Shown: positions 20,811 through 32,220 of the stretch, in pieces
Numbering within the stretch: the first letter of the stretch is position 1
Layout of the letters: each line of letters opens with the position of its first letter
Assembly (NCBI RefSeq): GCF_000973545.1
Contig: NZ_CP010049.1
Span: 62,001 to 126,000 of the forward strand
Direction: 5' to 3'
DNA from: Blochmannia endosymbiont of Camponotus (Colobopsis) obliquus
GTDB lineage: Bacteria > Pseudomonadota > Gammaproteobacteria > Enterobacterales > Enterobacteriaceae
Length of the DNA stretch: 64,000 bases
Program-made: the position numbers and the translations under genes
The notes under the pieces: model-generated
The model's input: the letters and a program-made list of their open reading frames with translations, nothing else
Databases searched by the model: none
What the model was told of the DNA's origin: nothing

Positions 20811-21173
20811 TTATGTTAATTTTACCAGCGAGGATAATATCCATAACAGATATTCGTGCTCGATATCGGTCACAGCAATTGATAGCAATTCTGGTATGTG
20901 ATAAGAATGATAGGTCTTGATTTGTTCAAAAATGGTTTGTTGTAATGACACATGCGTTTTAATTAGTAACTGGATTTCATTTGTCTGTTGGAGTTTATCC
21001 TGCCAGTTGTACAGAGAAATAGCATTAGGCAAGATAGTGACACATGCAGCAAATTTATTATTTAGCAAGTGTTTAGCTATTTTGATTCCGGTATGTCGTT
21101 CGTCATCAGGGACACTGCAAATAATAATTACTATTCCTTGTTTTGTTGTTATTTGATTTTTTCTTATCATCAA
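20811..21173 (-). CDS. cutA: CutA1-family protein
   Basis: Small trimeric cytoplasmic protein of the CutA1 family, linked by name to divalent cation tolerance; its biochemical role is unsettled. Visible features are IVIIICSVPDDE, KFAACVTILPNAISLYNWQDKL and the C-terminal YHIPELLSIAVTDIEHEYLLWI, matching E. coli almost through the whole length. It has 120 residues, E. coli 112; the extra residues are at the N-terminus and the real start could be the second ATG. It sits between tRNA-Phe and groESL as in E. coli after loss of dsbD, dcuA, aspA and fxsA. Confidence 0.92.
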   Translation of the reverse strand: MMIRKNQITTKQGIVIIICSVPDDERHTGIKIAKHLLNNKFAACVTILPNAISLYNWQDKLQQTNEIQLLIKTHVSLQQTIFEQIKTYHSYHIPELLSIAVTDIEHEYLLWILSSLVKLT

Positions 21174-21671
21174 AATGTGTCGCGGTTAGTGAAGGGGTTG
21201 GTGACAAACATTATCAAAGCTTTACTGATGTTAAGAATATATATTTACGGATTGGACGAGATACATTATAGCCCACAGTCTTGGGTACAGTCTAGACGTT
21301 TTAACTAAAATATGCAAGATTATTTTTTTGTTGGATTTTGTAGGGTTTAATGGTAAAAATTTCGATATGGATTTGTTTAAGCAAATTATTTAGAGTAGTG
21401 GTTTGCTGTGAGAGTGATGGGAGCGAGCTAGTGTGATTTAGTTACGTAAATCAGCAGCGTATTTTTCTGTTGTTCTTAACAATTTGTATTGAAATTGTTT
21501 TTGTAATCATAGTGTTAAAAATTTTTTTTATATCCCCTTGAAGCAATTTTTAATGCCCCCATCTTAATAGGTAATTCGAGGTGTAGTTTAGGCTGTTTTT
21601 TACGGGTTTGTTTTAGTTTTTACTTTAGAAAATTGATATGGGATTTTGATAAAAGATGAGGGGAGTGTTAA
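21174..21671. other. groE upstream region
   Basis: Spacer between divergent cutA and groES. Apart from the heat-shock promoter annotated separately, it shows no gene. The leader from the promoter to the groES ATG is about 100 bases and ends in a GAGGGGAG ribosome binding site at 21658-21665. Confidence 0.6.
21534..21564 (+). promoter_or_regulatory. Sigma32 heat-shock promoter of groESL
   Basis: CCCCTTGAA at 21534-21542 and CCCCATCT at 21557-21564 are separated by 14 bases. This matches the sigma32 consensus CCCCTTGAA and CCCCATNT very closely and sits upstream of groES as in E. coli. The C-rich boxes stand out against the surrounding A+T-rich DNA, so they appear to be held by selection. rpoH itself is not in the window. 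Confidence 0.9.
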
Positions 21672-21965
21672 ATGAAAATTCGTCCATTACATGATCGTGT
21701 CATTGTTAGGCGTAAAGAGGTTGAATCTAAGTCTGCTGGTGGTATTGTGTTGACTGGTTCTGCGGCAGGCAAATCTACTCGTGGTGAAGTATTGGCTGTC
21801 GGCCGTGGCCGTGTTTTGGAAAATGGTGAAGTGAAAGCATTGGATGTGAGAATTGGTGATACTATTATCTTTAATGATGGGTATGGTGTAAAAGCTGAAA
21901 AGATTGACAATGAAGAAATTTTGATTATGTCAGAGAGTGATATTTTGGCGATTGTAGAAAAATAA
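21672..21965 (+). CDS. groES: Co-chaperonin GroES
   Basis: Heptameric lid of the GroEL folding chamber. The 97 residues match E. coli in length, with [13 protein letters not shown] at the start, the mobile-loop segment [20 protein letters not shown] and the C-terminal [16 protein letters not shown]. It is preceded by GAGGGGAG, one of the strongest ribosome binding sites here, and lies 46 bases upstream of groEL. Codon choice is richer in G and C than in neighbouring genes, consistent with very high expression, a well-known trait of insect endosymbionts. Confidence 0.98.
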   Translation: MKIRPLHDRVIVRRKEVESKSAGGIVLTGSAAGKSTRGEVLAVGRGRVLENGEVKALDVRIGDTIIFNDGYGVKAEKIDNEEILIMSESDILAIVEK

Positions 21966-21993
21966 TTTTCATATTATTAATTTTAATGAATAA

Positions 21994-23646
<1,653 letters not shown>

Positions 23647-23742
23647 TAATTTTATTTTTTGTTGTTTTCTTCTTTTTTTATTGTAAGTAGTGGATGTTAA
23701 AAAAAATAAAATTTATTATGTGATAGTGATAGTGCGCGACTT

Positions 23743-23778
23743 AAACGACCTTTAAGCGGTGGAGCTTGAGGGTCGTTT
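23743..23778 (+). terminator. Rho-independent terminator after groEL
   Basis: A 15-bp stem with three G-U pairs, AAACGACCTTTAAGC pairing with GCTTGAGGGTCGTTT around the loop GGTGGA, followed by TATGTCTTATTTT. Its G+C content contrasts with the flanks. It should end the groESL message. Confidence 0.85.
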
Positions 23779-24087
23779 TATGTCTTATTTTAAAGTTAAA
23801 AAATAATTAATGAGAAAAACGAATTTGTGACAGAATAAATTGGTTGTTGTTTATGTTTAGAGTGTTTGTATCAATATTTTAGATGAATTATGTAGTGTAA
23901 TTAAGATAATGTATTTTATTATTAAAATAATTAGTTAGTTTAGTAATTGTACATTTATGAATTGTATATTCATAGTAATTATTTTAATTAAAAATATTTA
24001 TTTGTATTTTATGTAATTTTTTACCTTGATTTTGTTTTATTGTTGTTTTATATATCTATTATTTTTTTATTTAAGAAGGTTATCAGG

Positions 24088-24657
24088 TTGTTATACGATA
24101 TTAATCATTTATATCCTGGTTTAAAGATTATGCAAAATGGTGAACCATGTATTATTGTTAATAATGATTTTGTAAATCCTGGAAAAGGACAGGCTTTTAG
24201 TAGAGTTAGATTTCGTACTTTAATTTCTGGCAAAACATTGGAGAAAACTTTTAAATCTGGTGATTTTGTAAAGTTAGCTGTTGTTATGGAAGTAAATTCG
24301 TTATATTTATATAATGATAATGAATTATGGTATTTTATGGATTGTAAAAATTTTGATCAAATTATAGTGGATACACATATTGTTGGCAATAATTTTAAAT
24401 GGTTATCAGGACAAATTAATTGTATTATAACATTATGGAATGGACATCCAATTACTGTTATTCCCCCTCATTTTGTTGATTTGAAAGTAATTGATGCTGA
24501 TTCAGGGATCAAAGGTAATACTGCTGCTAATAATACAGGTAGTAAATTAGTTAAATTAATTACTGGTGTAATTATTAAGGTTCCATTATTTATTAAAGTG
24601 GGTGAAATAGTAAAGGTTAATACTAAATCTGGAGAATATGTTTCTAGAATAAAATAA
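24088..24657 (+). CDS. efp: Elongation factor P
   Basis: Relieves ribosome stalling at consecutive prolines. I start it at TTG 24088: an AAGAAGGT ribosome binding site ends 7 bases upstream, and the resulting 189 residues match E. coli (188) from the N-terminus; earlier in-frame TTG codons at 24040 and 24043 would add a hydrophobic extension unlike the family. KOW domain 1 shows the loop NPGKGQAFSRVR, whose Lys33 is the residue beta-lysylated by EpmA/EpmB in E. coli. OB domains 2 and 3 end in KVPLFIKVGE and TKSGEYVSRIK. Neither epmA nor epmB is in its usual adjacent place. Confidence 0.94.
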   Translation: MLYDINHLYPGLKIMQNGEPCIIVNNDFVNPGKGQAFSRVRFRTLISGKTLEKTFKSGDFVKLAVVMEVNSLYLYNDNELWYFMDCKNFDQIIVDTHIVGNNFKWLSGQINCIITLWNGHPITVIPPHFVDLKVIDADSGIKGNTAANNTGSKLVKLITGVIIKVPLFIKVGEIVKVNTKSGEYVSRIK

Positions 24658-24930
24658 AATATATATTTTATTCATAATAGAATAATGAAATTAACAATGT
24701 AATTTTTACAAGAAGTATAGGTTTTATGTTGTACTAAAAAAAATGTATGTATGTATAAGTTAGTTGATATCATTTTTTTTGTAGTTGGAATAGATAAAAT
24801 TTTTTAATTTATTTATTTACATGTAAATTTTGATAATAGTTATAAGAAAAATAATAATTTGTTTAAATTATAAAGAATGTTGTTGCATTTTTTATTTTTT
24901 TTTTAATAGTGTTTATATTTTTATGTTAAG

Positions 24931-27900
24931 TTATTTATCATATGATTTATCATCATGTTTTGTTGTAAAAAATTGATTTTGTTGAATTTGAAAAGGTGGA
25001 AATGGTAATATTAGGCCATGTGTTTTGTATGCTTTTAATATGAGTGTGTGTATTTGATGTTTTAAAGGCATACGATATTTTATTTTTGAAGTATATAAAC
25101 GTATTTCAAATAATGGTAATCCTTGTTGTAGATCTATAAGGTAGACTTCTGGTGCTGGAATATTTAGTACTAGAGAGCAGTTTTTAATAGTTTTTAATAA
25201 AATATTAGTAATTTTTTCAATTTCTATATTTGATGGTGCAGGTATTTTTAATATGATGCGTGTAATTGTATTCGTTAATGACCAGTTAGTGAATTGTTTA
25301 GTAATGAATTCTTTGTTAGGGACAATAATTTCTTTATGGTCTAGATCAGTTATAGTAGTAGCACGGGTATTAATGTGAGTTATAGTACCTGTTAAATTAC
25401 GAATAGTAACAGTATCACCAATACGAATTGGTTTTTCAAACAGAATCATAATTCCCGAAATAAAGTTAATAAAAATTTCTTGTAAACCAAATCCTAAACC
25501 TACTCCTAGTGCTGCAATTAACCATTGTATTTTCGACCATTCTATACCAATTAATGAAAATCCTATTAATGCTCCTAGAAACATTAAAGTATATTTAGTT
25601 AAAGTAATAACAGCATATCCTGTGCCTGGATTAAGATTGAGATGTTGTAAGAGCATTAGTTCTAGTAGTGCTGGTATATTTTTTACTAATTTTGTTGTGA
25701 TAAAAAGTATTACGATAGAAATTAATATGTCTTTAAGAGTAATTTTGTGCAATTTATTGACTTCTTGTATTGTAGTAATAGTATTCCATAAGGTTATATT
25801 TTCTAAGAATTCAAATGCGGGATGTAATTCTGACCATATTATTATTATTGATAATATAACAATAATAGCGAGTATAGATTTTATTAATCGCAGTAATTGA
25901 ATACTAATTATACGTACGTTGTATATAGTTTTATCGGGAAATTTATTTAATTTTAAATGATAATTATTTGTATTATTATTTTTATGTATTAGTGATTTTT
26001 TATTTTCTTTTTGATATTTTATATGTTTTATGAGAATATGACAACGTTGAATAAATATCCAACGTTTAATAATATTGTATAATACTATTAGCATTATCCA
26101 AGTAATAACTGATGTTTCTAGTCGTGCTAATAATATTTTCGAGGTTGTTAAATATCCTAAGCAAGAAAATAAAGACGCTATCATAGGTGCACATATTATT
26201 ACATTCCATAATGATTGATTGATAATATTATTATTGTTGTTGTTTTGATCAAGATATAGCATTAATCCAGATTTTTTTAAATTGTTAGTGATTAAGGTTA
26301 AAATAGGACATAATATTATAAAACATAAACGGCTAAGTGTATTGTAAAATTCACGATGATTATATTTTTCAAAGGTAATTAAGGTTATAATTAATATTAA
26401 GATTATTATTCTGAATAGAGTATGATGTTTGAGTGCTATTTTTATTTTTGATTTAGGCCATTTAAAGTGATTGATAAAAAGTCCTTTTGGATGTGCAAAA
26501 TATGAAGTAATAATAGATATCCATAATATAGGTGTGGTAATTAGTACGGCATCTCCGATAGCAACAATAATAGGACAAGTCCATGTATGTCTAAAATTGT
26601 AACCTATAGTGATCCATAATATTGGAAAGGGTATAGATATAATGATCGACCAGAATATGTTATGAATAGTAAATGAAAAACGATCTTGTTTAATTTTTTT
26701 CATTTTATCATTAATTTTAATTAAAAAAGCGTAGTATTTTTTTTTTGAAGTTAGTTGAAATCCCAGTAATGATATACTAGTAAATAGTGCAAAAACTGTT
26801 ACTTGGTTGGTGAAAATAACTTTAATCGTATTATTATAAAATTGTTCTAAACTATTATAGTTTATTATTTTTTGTAGGTCTTGGTATATTTGTAATGGAT
26901 ATGACAGGGAAATAGGATCAGCATCAGCTATCCAAAATAAATAGCGATGAGCAGTTTTTTGTATTTCCATTGTTTTTTCTTTGAGTTGTTCGTTTGCTAT
27001 TTTTAGTTTGGTTAATTCAAGGATTTGAGTATCACATCCAGTAATTAAAATATTTAATAAGTCACGTTTGGTATTTAATTGTGTATATATTATTTTTTTT
27101 TGTTCTTCTGTTAGTTGTATATTGTTATTTATTTTATTTTGTAGTGCTTCATAATTTAATTCGTTAATTTGTTCTTCATATTTTAGTCTTTGCGCTCTCC
27201 ATGCTGCCATATTATTATTTAATAGTTGAGATTTTGGTGTTTTTGGAAGTTTGGATAATTGAGATCTTAAAGTTTTTCCTAGTTCTGGTGATTTATTTAA
27301 CCATTGTGCTTGTTCTAATAAATTGTTAAGTATTTTTTTTATTTGAGTTATATGCGAGGCGATGTGTTGTTGTTTTAAAATAATGTAATTTATATGGTGT
27401 ATTTGCTGGTTAAGATCATTATATAACTGTTTATTATTTAGTATTATTTGATTTATTTTGTATGTTAGTTTTTTATTTTTTTCTATTGAAAATTCAGTAT
27501 TTTCAATTTGTATTTCTGTGTTTTGTTGGTGTATGTTAAGTAATTGTTTCTGAAGTGTTTGTAGTTCTTTATTTAATTGATTATATTTTTTTTTAATTAA
27601 TTCAGTTTGTATTCGAAATATTTCCTGTTTGTTATTAATGTTTAATTTTGTTAGTTCTAATTCTGCAATTTTTAATTTTTTAGCTGTATGTTGTGCTTCT
27701 AATTCAATAAGTTTAATTTTGTCTGTAGAAGTTTTGGATATTTCAGATAGTATTTGTTGTTCTATAACGTTCAGTTCGTTTTTTATTGTTTTTTCTTTTT
27801 GAGGTATAGTAGATAATGTATTATTAATACAATTAATTTGGTCCTGTTCTCTTTGTAGTTTTGTTGTCAGATCAATTATTTGATTATTTATTTTTAATAA

Positions 27901-28263
27901 TTGTTGATTTAATTTATCAGTGGAAGATAGTAAATGTATGTTTTCTAATAGTGTTTTATTTGTTTTATTATTTTCTTTTTCATATAGTTGGTGATTTAAA
28001 ATTAAAAAATTATCTATAGTTTTTTGATATTCTTTTATGTTTTCATTATATGACTGGTTTTGTAATATTGTATCGTTAAAATTTGCGTTGGTTGTTTTTG
28101 TGATTGTTTTTTGTGGGTGATGATTGGTCTTTAGTTTTTTTTTATCAGGTTCTTGTATAAGTGTATTGTTTGTTTGTAGTATTTTCGTTGTATTAGTTGC
28201 AAAAGCTATATTGTAGGTTGAACATCCTATAAAGTAAATAATAATCAGTTTTATAGCAGCCAT
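24931..28263 (-). CDS. mscM: Large mechanosensitive channel of the MscM (YjeP) type
   Basis: Full-length large MscS-superfamily channel that releases solutes on osmotic downshock. It has 1110 residues, E. coli MscM 1107. In order: an N-terminal signal sequence (to about residue 22), a roughly 450-residue periplasmic coiled-coil region very rich in Gln, Asn, Lys and Leu, about eight transmembrane segments between residues 480 and 850, and the C-terminal MscS core. The pore-lining helix and the loop FINFISGIMILFEKPIRIGD are clear, followed by the beta domain. It is followed by psd on the same strand order as in E. coli (psd-mscM). MscK is the alternative, but the psd neighbourhood decides for MscM. 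The longest gene in the window, intact. Confidence 0.93.
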   Translation of the reverse strand: MAAIKLIIIYFIGCSTYNIAFATNTTKILQTNNTLIQEPDKKKLKTNHHPQKTITKTTNANFNDTILQNQSYNENIKEYQKTIDNFLILNHQLYEKENNKTNKTLLENIHLLSSTDKLNQQLLKINNQIIDLTTKLQREQDQINCINNTLSTIPQKEKTIKNELNVIEQQILSEISKTSTDKIKLIELEAQHTAKKLKIAELELTKLNINNKQEIFRIQTELIKKKYNQLNKELQTLQKQLLNIHQQNTEIQIENTEFSIEKNKKLTYKINQIILNNKQLYNDLNQQIHHINYIILKQQHIASHITQIKKILNNLLEQAQWLNKSPELGKTLRSQLSKLPKTPKSQLLNNNMAAWRAQRLKYEEQINELNYEALQNKINNNIQLTEEQKKIIYTQLNTKRDLLNILITGCDTQILELTKLKIANEQLKEKTMEIQKTAHRYLFWIADADPISLSYPLQIYQDLQKIINYNSLEQFYNNTIKVIFTNQVTVFALFTSISLLGFQLTSKKKYYAFLIKINDKMKKIKQDRFSFTIHNIFWSIIISIPFPILWITIGYNFRHTWTCPIIVAIGDAVLITTPILWISIITSYFAHPKGLFINHFKWPKSKIKIALKHHTLFRIIILILIITLITFEKYNHREFYNTLSRLCFIILCPILTLITNNLKKSGLMLYLDQNNNNNNIINQSLWNVIICAPMIASLFSCLGYLTTSKILLARLETSVITWIMLIVLYNIIKRWIFIQRCHILIKHIKYQKENKKSLIHKNNNTNNYHLKLNKFPDKTIYNVRIISIQLLRLIKSILAIIVILSIIIIWSELHPAFEFLENITLWNTITTIQEVNKLHKITLKDILISIVILFITTKLVKNIPALLELMLLQHLNLNPGTGYAVITLTKYTLMFLGALIGFSLIGIEWSKIQWLIAALGVGLGFGLQEIFINFISGIMILFEKPIRIGDTVTIRNLTGTITHINTRATTITDLDHKEIIVPNKEFITKQFTNWSLTNTITRIILKIPAPSNIEIEKITNILLKTIKNCSLVLNIPAPEVYLIDLQQGLPLFEIRLYTSKIKYRMPLKHQIHTLILKAYKTHGLILPFPPFQIQQNQFFTTKHDDKSYDK

Positions 28264-28293
28264 GTTTTTGATTGCTTATGTTCGATAATATCG

Positions 28294-29175
28294 TTATTGT
28301 TCTATTTTTATATTATTTATTTTAGCTAAAGGTAAACCTATTTTGCTAATATGATTTGAGTGTAATTGGTGATCAAATGTTATTTTGTTTTTAGGAAATA
28401 AGTTAATTACAGTAGATCCTAATTTAAACAATCCCATTTCTTGTCCTTTTGATAAAACTATTTTATTTATTTTATTTGATTGTGCATGATGCCAATGTTT
28501 AATTACTCCTTTACGTGGTGGAGTAATTGTTCCTAACCAAACAGTTTCAATACTTCCCATAATAATAGCACCTATTAAAATTTGTGCTATGAGTCCGAAG
28601 TTGGTTTCGAACAAACAAATAAGTCGTTCATTACGAGCAAATAAATTTGCAATGTTTTTTGTTATTAAAGGATTTACAGAAAATAAATCTCCAGGTATGT
28701 ATAATGTTTCACGTAATATTCCATCACATGGCATATGTACTCTATGATAATTACTTGGGGATAAATAAATGGTAGAGAAATTACCATTTTCAAAATAATT
28801 AATCATATCGTTATTTCCTGCTAGTAAGGATTCTAAGCTGTAATAATGACCTTTAGCTTGAAGTATATATTTTTTATTTATTTGTCCTATTTGAGAAATT
28901 ATCCCGTCTGCAGGCATTACTAATATTGAGGGATTGTTGTTGATAGGTCTAGCATTACTTCGTAGTTTACGAGTAAAAAAGGTGTTAAAAGTAGGATATT
29001 TTGTTATGTTTGTTTGTTGTACTTCATTCATATTAATTCGGTAAATATAAATAAATAATTTAATCATCCATTGAGTAATTAATCCTCCTCTCCATTGAGC
29101 TATTAATCCTATTACTTCAGTAAGCCAGCGTTTGGGTAATATGTATTGTAGTACTATTTGTATTTTATTTAACAT
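28294..29175 (-). CDS. psd: Phosphatidylserine decarboxylase proenzyme
   Basis: Pyruvoyl enzyme that converts phosphatidylserine to phosphatidylethanolamine at the inner membrane. The self-cleavage site LGST has Ser254, and the proteolytic triad partners Asp90 (MPADG) and His147 (YHRVHMP) are at the same numbers as in E. coli. It has 293 residues, E. coli 322; the missing part is the poorly conserved acidic tail of the alpha subunit. It precedes mscM by 30 bases, probably in one transcript. Retention shows the symbiont makes its own phosphatidylethanolamine. Confidence 0.97.
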   Translation of the reverse strand: MLNKIQIVLQYILPKRWLTEVIGLIAQWRGGLITQWMIKLFIYIYRINMNEVQQTNITKYPTFNTFFTRKLRSNARPINNNPSILVMPADGIISQIGQINKKYILQAKGHYYSLESLLAGNNDMINYFENGNFSTIYLSPSNYHRVHMPCDGILRETLYIPGDLFSVNPLITKNIANLFARNERLICLFETNFGLIAQILIGAIIMGSIETVWLGTITPPRKGVIKHWHHAQSNKINKIVLSKGQEMGLFKLGSTVINLFPKNKITFDHQLHSNHISKIGLPLAKINNIKIEQ

Positions 29176-30067
29176 TGAGAATATTTTTAGTTTTTATTTG
29201 GATTGTCATAGTTGATTTGTGTTTGTTTGTGTTTTTTTTTGGAAGAAGATTCATGTATTCATATTGTATTCACTTATGTTATTGAGTTTGCGTTATATGT
29301 TTGTATCATTTTATTTGAAAGTATATATTTAGGAGCATTTGGAATGTATCCTGAAAAATTTATTTTTTTTATTAAAGAATATTGGGATATCTTGTATAGA
29401 ATTTATTAAAAAAGATCTTGTCAAGTAATATCTGACATATTACGAGTTTTATGTGACTGGAAGTAATTGTTTTTATTGTAAAATTTATAATTTTCATAAG
29501 TTACTTTTCTATAATATATTGTGATTTTAATTTAGTTTGGATTAGTTATTTTTATGTGAATTTTATGTTGTTGTGTTTATTAAATTGATGATAAATGTTT
29601 TTAACTTACATAACTTTCTTTTCTGTATATTTTTGTTTTTGATGAGATCTTAATTAAGAATTGGTGTTAATGTCAAACAATACCTGAAAATATTTTGTTT
29701 TTTATTTAGATATTTTACTGATAATTGTCTATTTAGGCTGAATCTGATTGCTCGGTAAATATAATTGGTATATTTTATTTATATTAATATTATTATATAA
29801 TATTCGTCAATAATAGCATTTGCTTAGTTAAAGTGTTGTGTTAAGTTAATTTTTATTTAGGTTATTGGTGCGGTGAATTAGATATGCAGGGTTAATTTTC
29901 TGTACGAATAAGAATATGTGTTATAGTTGTAGAAATAATTTTATTTTATGTAAGTGCTTTACAAGTTGTAAATATTAGATAATAATTATCTGTGTCATAT
30001 TTTTTTGTAATCTTGAGTTTAGTCATTGGCGTTAATTTTAGGAAATATTAAATAAAGACCATATCTA
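29176..30067. other. Spacer psd/orn where rsgA lies in E. coli
   Basis: No gene is recognisable in this 892-base divergent spacer. In E. coli rsgA, a ribosome-assembly GTPase, lies between psd and orn. A short plus-strand frame at 29212-29409 has no similarity I recognise and I regard it as chance. No GxxxxGKS-type motif of RsgA remains. Confidence 0.5.
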
Positions 30068-30607
30068 ATGAATAATAATAATTTGATTTGGATTGATCTT
30101 GAAATGACTGGATTGAACCCGGAATTTGATCGAATTATAGAAATTGCCACTTTAATAACTGATGTCAATTTAAATATTCTTGTAGAGGGTCCGGTGTTTG
30201 CAATACATCAATCAGACGAACAGTTATCCTCTATGAATGCATGGAATATTCGTACTCATACTTCTAGTGGATTATTAGATAGAGTGAGGGAAAGTAAGTA
30301 TGATGAATATACGTCATCTGTTTTAACTTTAGATTTTTTAAAGAGATGGGTACCTGCTGGTAAGTCTCCAATTTGTGGTAGCAGTATTGGACAGGATCGT
30401 CGTTTTTTATTTAAATATATGCCAGAATTAGAGTCTTATTTTCATTATCATTCTTTGGATGTAAGTACAGTTAGAGAACTGGTTTGTCGTTGGAAGCCAG
30501 ATATTTTGTCTGGATTAAAAATTTATAAAAATCATCAAGCATTGGACGATATACGAAATTCTGTTTCGGAATTAGTTTATTATCGTGAGCATGTTTTTAA
30601 GTTGTAG
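30068..30607 (+). CDS. orn: Oligoribonuclease
   Basis: DEDD-family 3'-5' exonuclease that degrades 2-5-mer RNAs to mononucleotides. It has 179 residues, E. coli 181. Exonuclease motif I is WIDLEMTGL with Asp and Glu, motif II appears in [12 protein letters not shown], and motif III is [11 protein letters not shown] with the catalytic His and Asp. It is followed by tRNA-Gly as in E. coli. Confidence 0.98.
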   Translation: MNNNNLIWIDLEMTGLNPEFDRIIEIATLITDVNLNILVEGPVFAIHQSDEQLSSMNAWNIRTHTSSGLLDRVRESKYDEYTSSVLTLDFLKRWVPAGKSPICGSSIGQDRRFLFKYMPELESYFHYHSLDVSTVRELVCRWKPDILSGLKIYKNHQALDDIRNSVSELVYYREHVFKL

Positions 30608-30782
30608 TTTGATGATGAGAACTCTGTGCCATGATTATATTTTGTATTTTCGTTTATAATATCAATATTTAGTTATGCTTTTTAAACATTTAAAAAACTA
30701 GTGGTTTTTTTGTTTTTTGTGTTGTATAAACGTTAAGATGTTATTTTGTTTGTTATATTTTTATATTTGTTTTTTAGATTAA

Positions 30783-30855
30783 GCGGGAATAGCTCAGTTG
30801 GTAGAGTACAACCTTGCCAAGGTTGGGGTCGCGAGTTCAAGTCTCGTTTCCCGCT
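30783..30855 (+). tRNA. glyV: tRNA-Gly (anticodon GCC)
   Basis: 73-base cloverleaf nearly identical to E. coli tRNA-Gly3. The acceptor is GCGGGAA/TTCCCGC, the anticodon loop TTGCCAA gives GCC, the T arm is GCGAG-TTCAAGT-CTCGT, and the discriminator is T. E. coli has three tandem copies here (glyVXY); only one remains. No CCA is encoded. Confidence 0.97.
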
Positions 30856-31720
30856 TATTTTAGATAGATAGGCGTTGTAGATTTATAACATATTCAGAAT
30901 GTTTATATAAGTGTTTTTTTGGATATGCATTTTTGTCATTTTAACATACTAAATAATATTTAGTTGTTTTTTTATTATTATTGATTGCAATTAAATATGT
31001 TTTAATTAAAATATGCTACAGAGCGTGTTTTTTTGCGATTTGTGACCTTTATAATCACTTAAATATTTTATGTCTTTCAAAGTTACCGTAATAATGTGGA
31101 ACCTATTTTGGATGGAATATTTAATGTCAAATGTTACTAATATATAATATTTAGTCCGTAGATTTATGTATTTATGATGTCGAATTTTAATATTGGGATT
31201 TTGGATAGGTGATTGTTGCAGTGTGTTAACTTTTGATCAGTTTAATATGATGTTTTGTCTTGCTTTTGTATTACATAGATTCATGCAAAGTTGAAGTTGT
31301 TAATTATTGAAAATTGTGTTTTCTATTGTTAGTAGCTAAATTATAGGGTTTAAAGGAATAAAGGTATTTATGATTAGTTTACATATTTTGTCATATTTTG
31401 AATCTATGACGCTGATCATTATAAAAGATAATTTTAGATAATTTGTGGCATTGACTTAAATATTGTTGGTTTATAAAATTTAATTTAAAGATTAATTTAT
31501 ATGATAATGGTTATACATATATTATTTTTATCAATTCTTCAGATTATGTATTTTACTTTAAAAGATGTTATCTGTTTACATAAATCTTAATACTTAATGG
31601 TATGCACATACCTGATATGGCTTCTGTTATACTTAAAAAAATAAATTTACTTTAATTTATCTTGCTTTCTTAAATAGGAAACACTGGGGAAAATAATATA
31701 TATTTTAGGAGATGTTTTGT
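30856..31720. other. Spacer tRNA-Gly to tsaE
   Basis: About 865 bases with no recognisable gene. In E. coli queG and nnr lie between the glycine tRNAs and tsaE, and both seem deleted or eroded beyond recognition. AGGAG at 31707-31711 is the ribosome binding site of tsaE. Confidence 0.5.
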
Positions 31721-32185
31721 ATGAAGAAACATATATTTTTTTCTTCATGTGACGAATTGACTATTAAGTTAGGAATGATTGTAGGTAGTTTGTGTTTTTC
31801 AGGATGTTTAATTTATTTAAATGGTCACATTGGTTCAGGTAAAACTACTTTTTGCAGGGGGCTGTTGTATGCTTTAGGTTATGTTGGTGTGGTAAAGAGT
31901 CCGACTTATACATTAATTGAATTATATGAAATAAAATGTTGGATAGTATATCATTTTGATTTATATCGCATAAAAAATATTAAAGAACTTGAATATATGG
32001 CTGTTAGAGATTATTTTAACGGTAATGCTATATGTTTGGTAGAATGGGCAAGTCATGGAGTGGGTTTTTTGCCTGTTTCAGATATTGTAGTAACGTTTTA
32101 TTATTTAAATAGTGGACGTCAAATAATATTAGAATCATCTAGTATTAATGGAGGGAAGATATTAACGAAATTGTTATCACTTTAA
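31721..32185 (+). CDS. tsaE: tRNA threonylcarbamoyladenosine ATPase subunit TsaE
   Basis: P-loop ATPase that drives the TsaBDE complex making t6A37. I start at ATG 31721, where AGGAG lies 9 bases upstream; the ATG at 31712 is too close to that site. This gives 154 residues, E. coli 153. The Walker A motif is NGHIGSGKTTF (usually GDLGAGKTT), followed by KSPTYTLIE, YHFDLYRI, the YMAVRDYF segment and CLVEWASHG. Its catalytic partner tsaD is at 9303. It starts the cluster tsaE-amiB-miaA-hflX-hflKC. Confidence 0.96.
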   Translation: MKKHIFFSSCDELTIKLGMIVGSLCFSGCLIYLNGHIGSGKTTFCRGLLYALGYVGVVKSPTYTLIELYEIKCWIVYHFDLYRIKNIKELEYMAVRDYFNGNAICLVEWASHGVGFLPVSDIVVTFYYLNSGRQIILESSSINGGKILTKLLSL

Positions 32186-32220
32186 AAATTATTTTCATAA
32201 AGTTTATCATACAGACAATC

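Noticed and set aside
20690..20920. Plus-strand frame overlapping cutA
   Set aside because: It is antisense to the well-supported cutA gene and has no similarity of its own.
29212..29409. Small plus-strand frame of 65 codons between psd and orn
   Set aside because: Hydrophobic, Cys- and Phe-rich low-complexity translation with no ribosome binding site or recognised similarity; likely chance in A+T-rich DNA.
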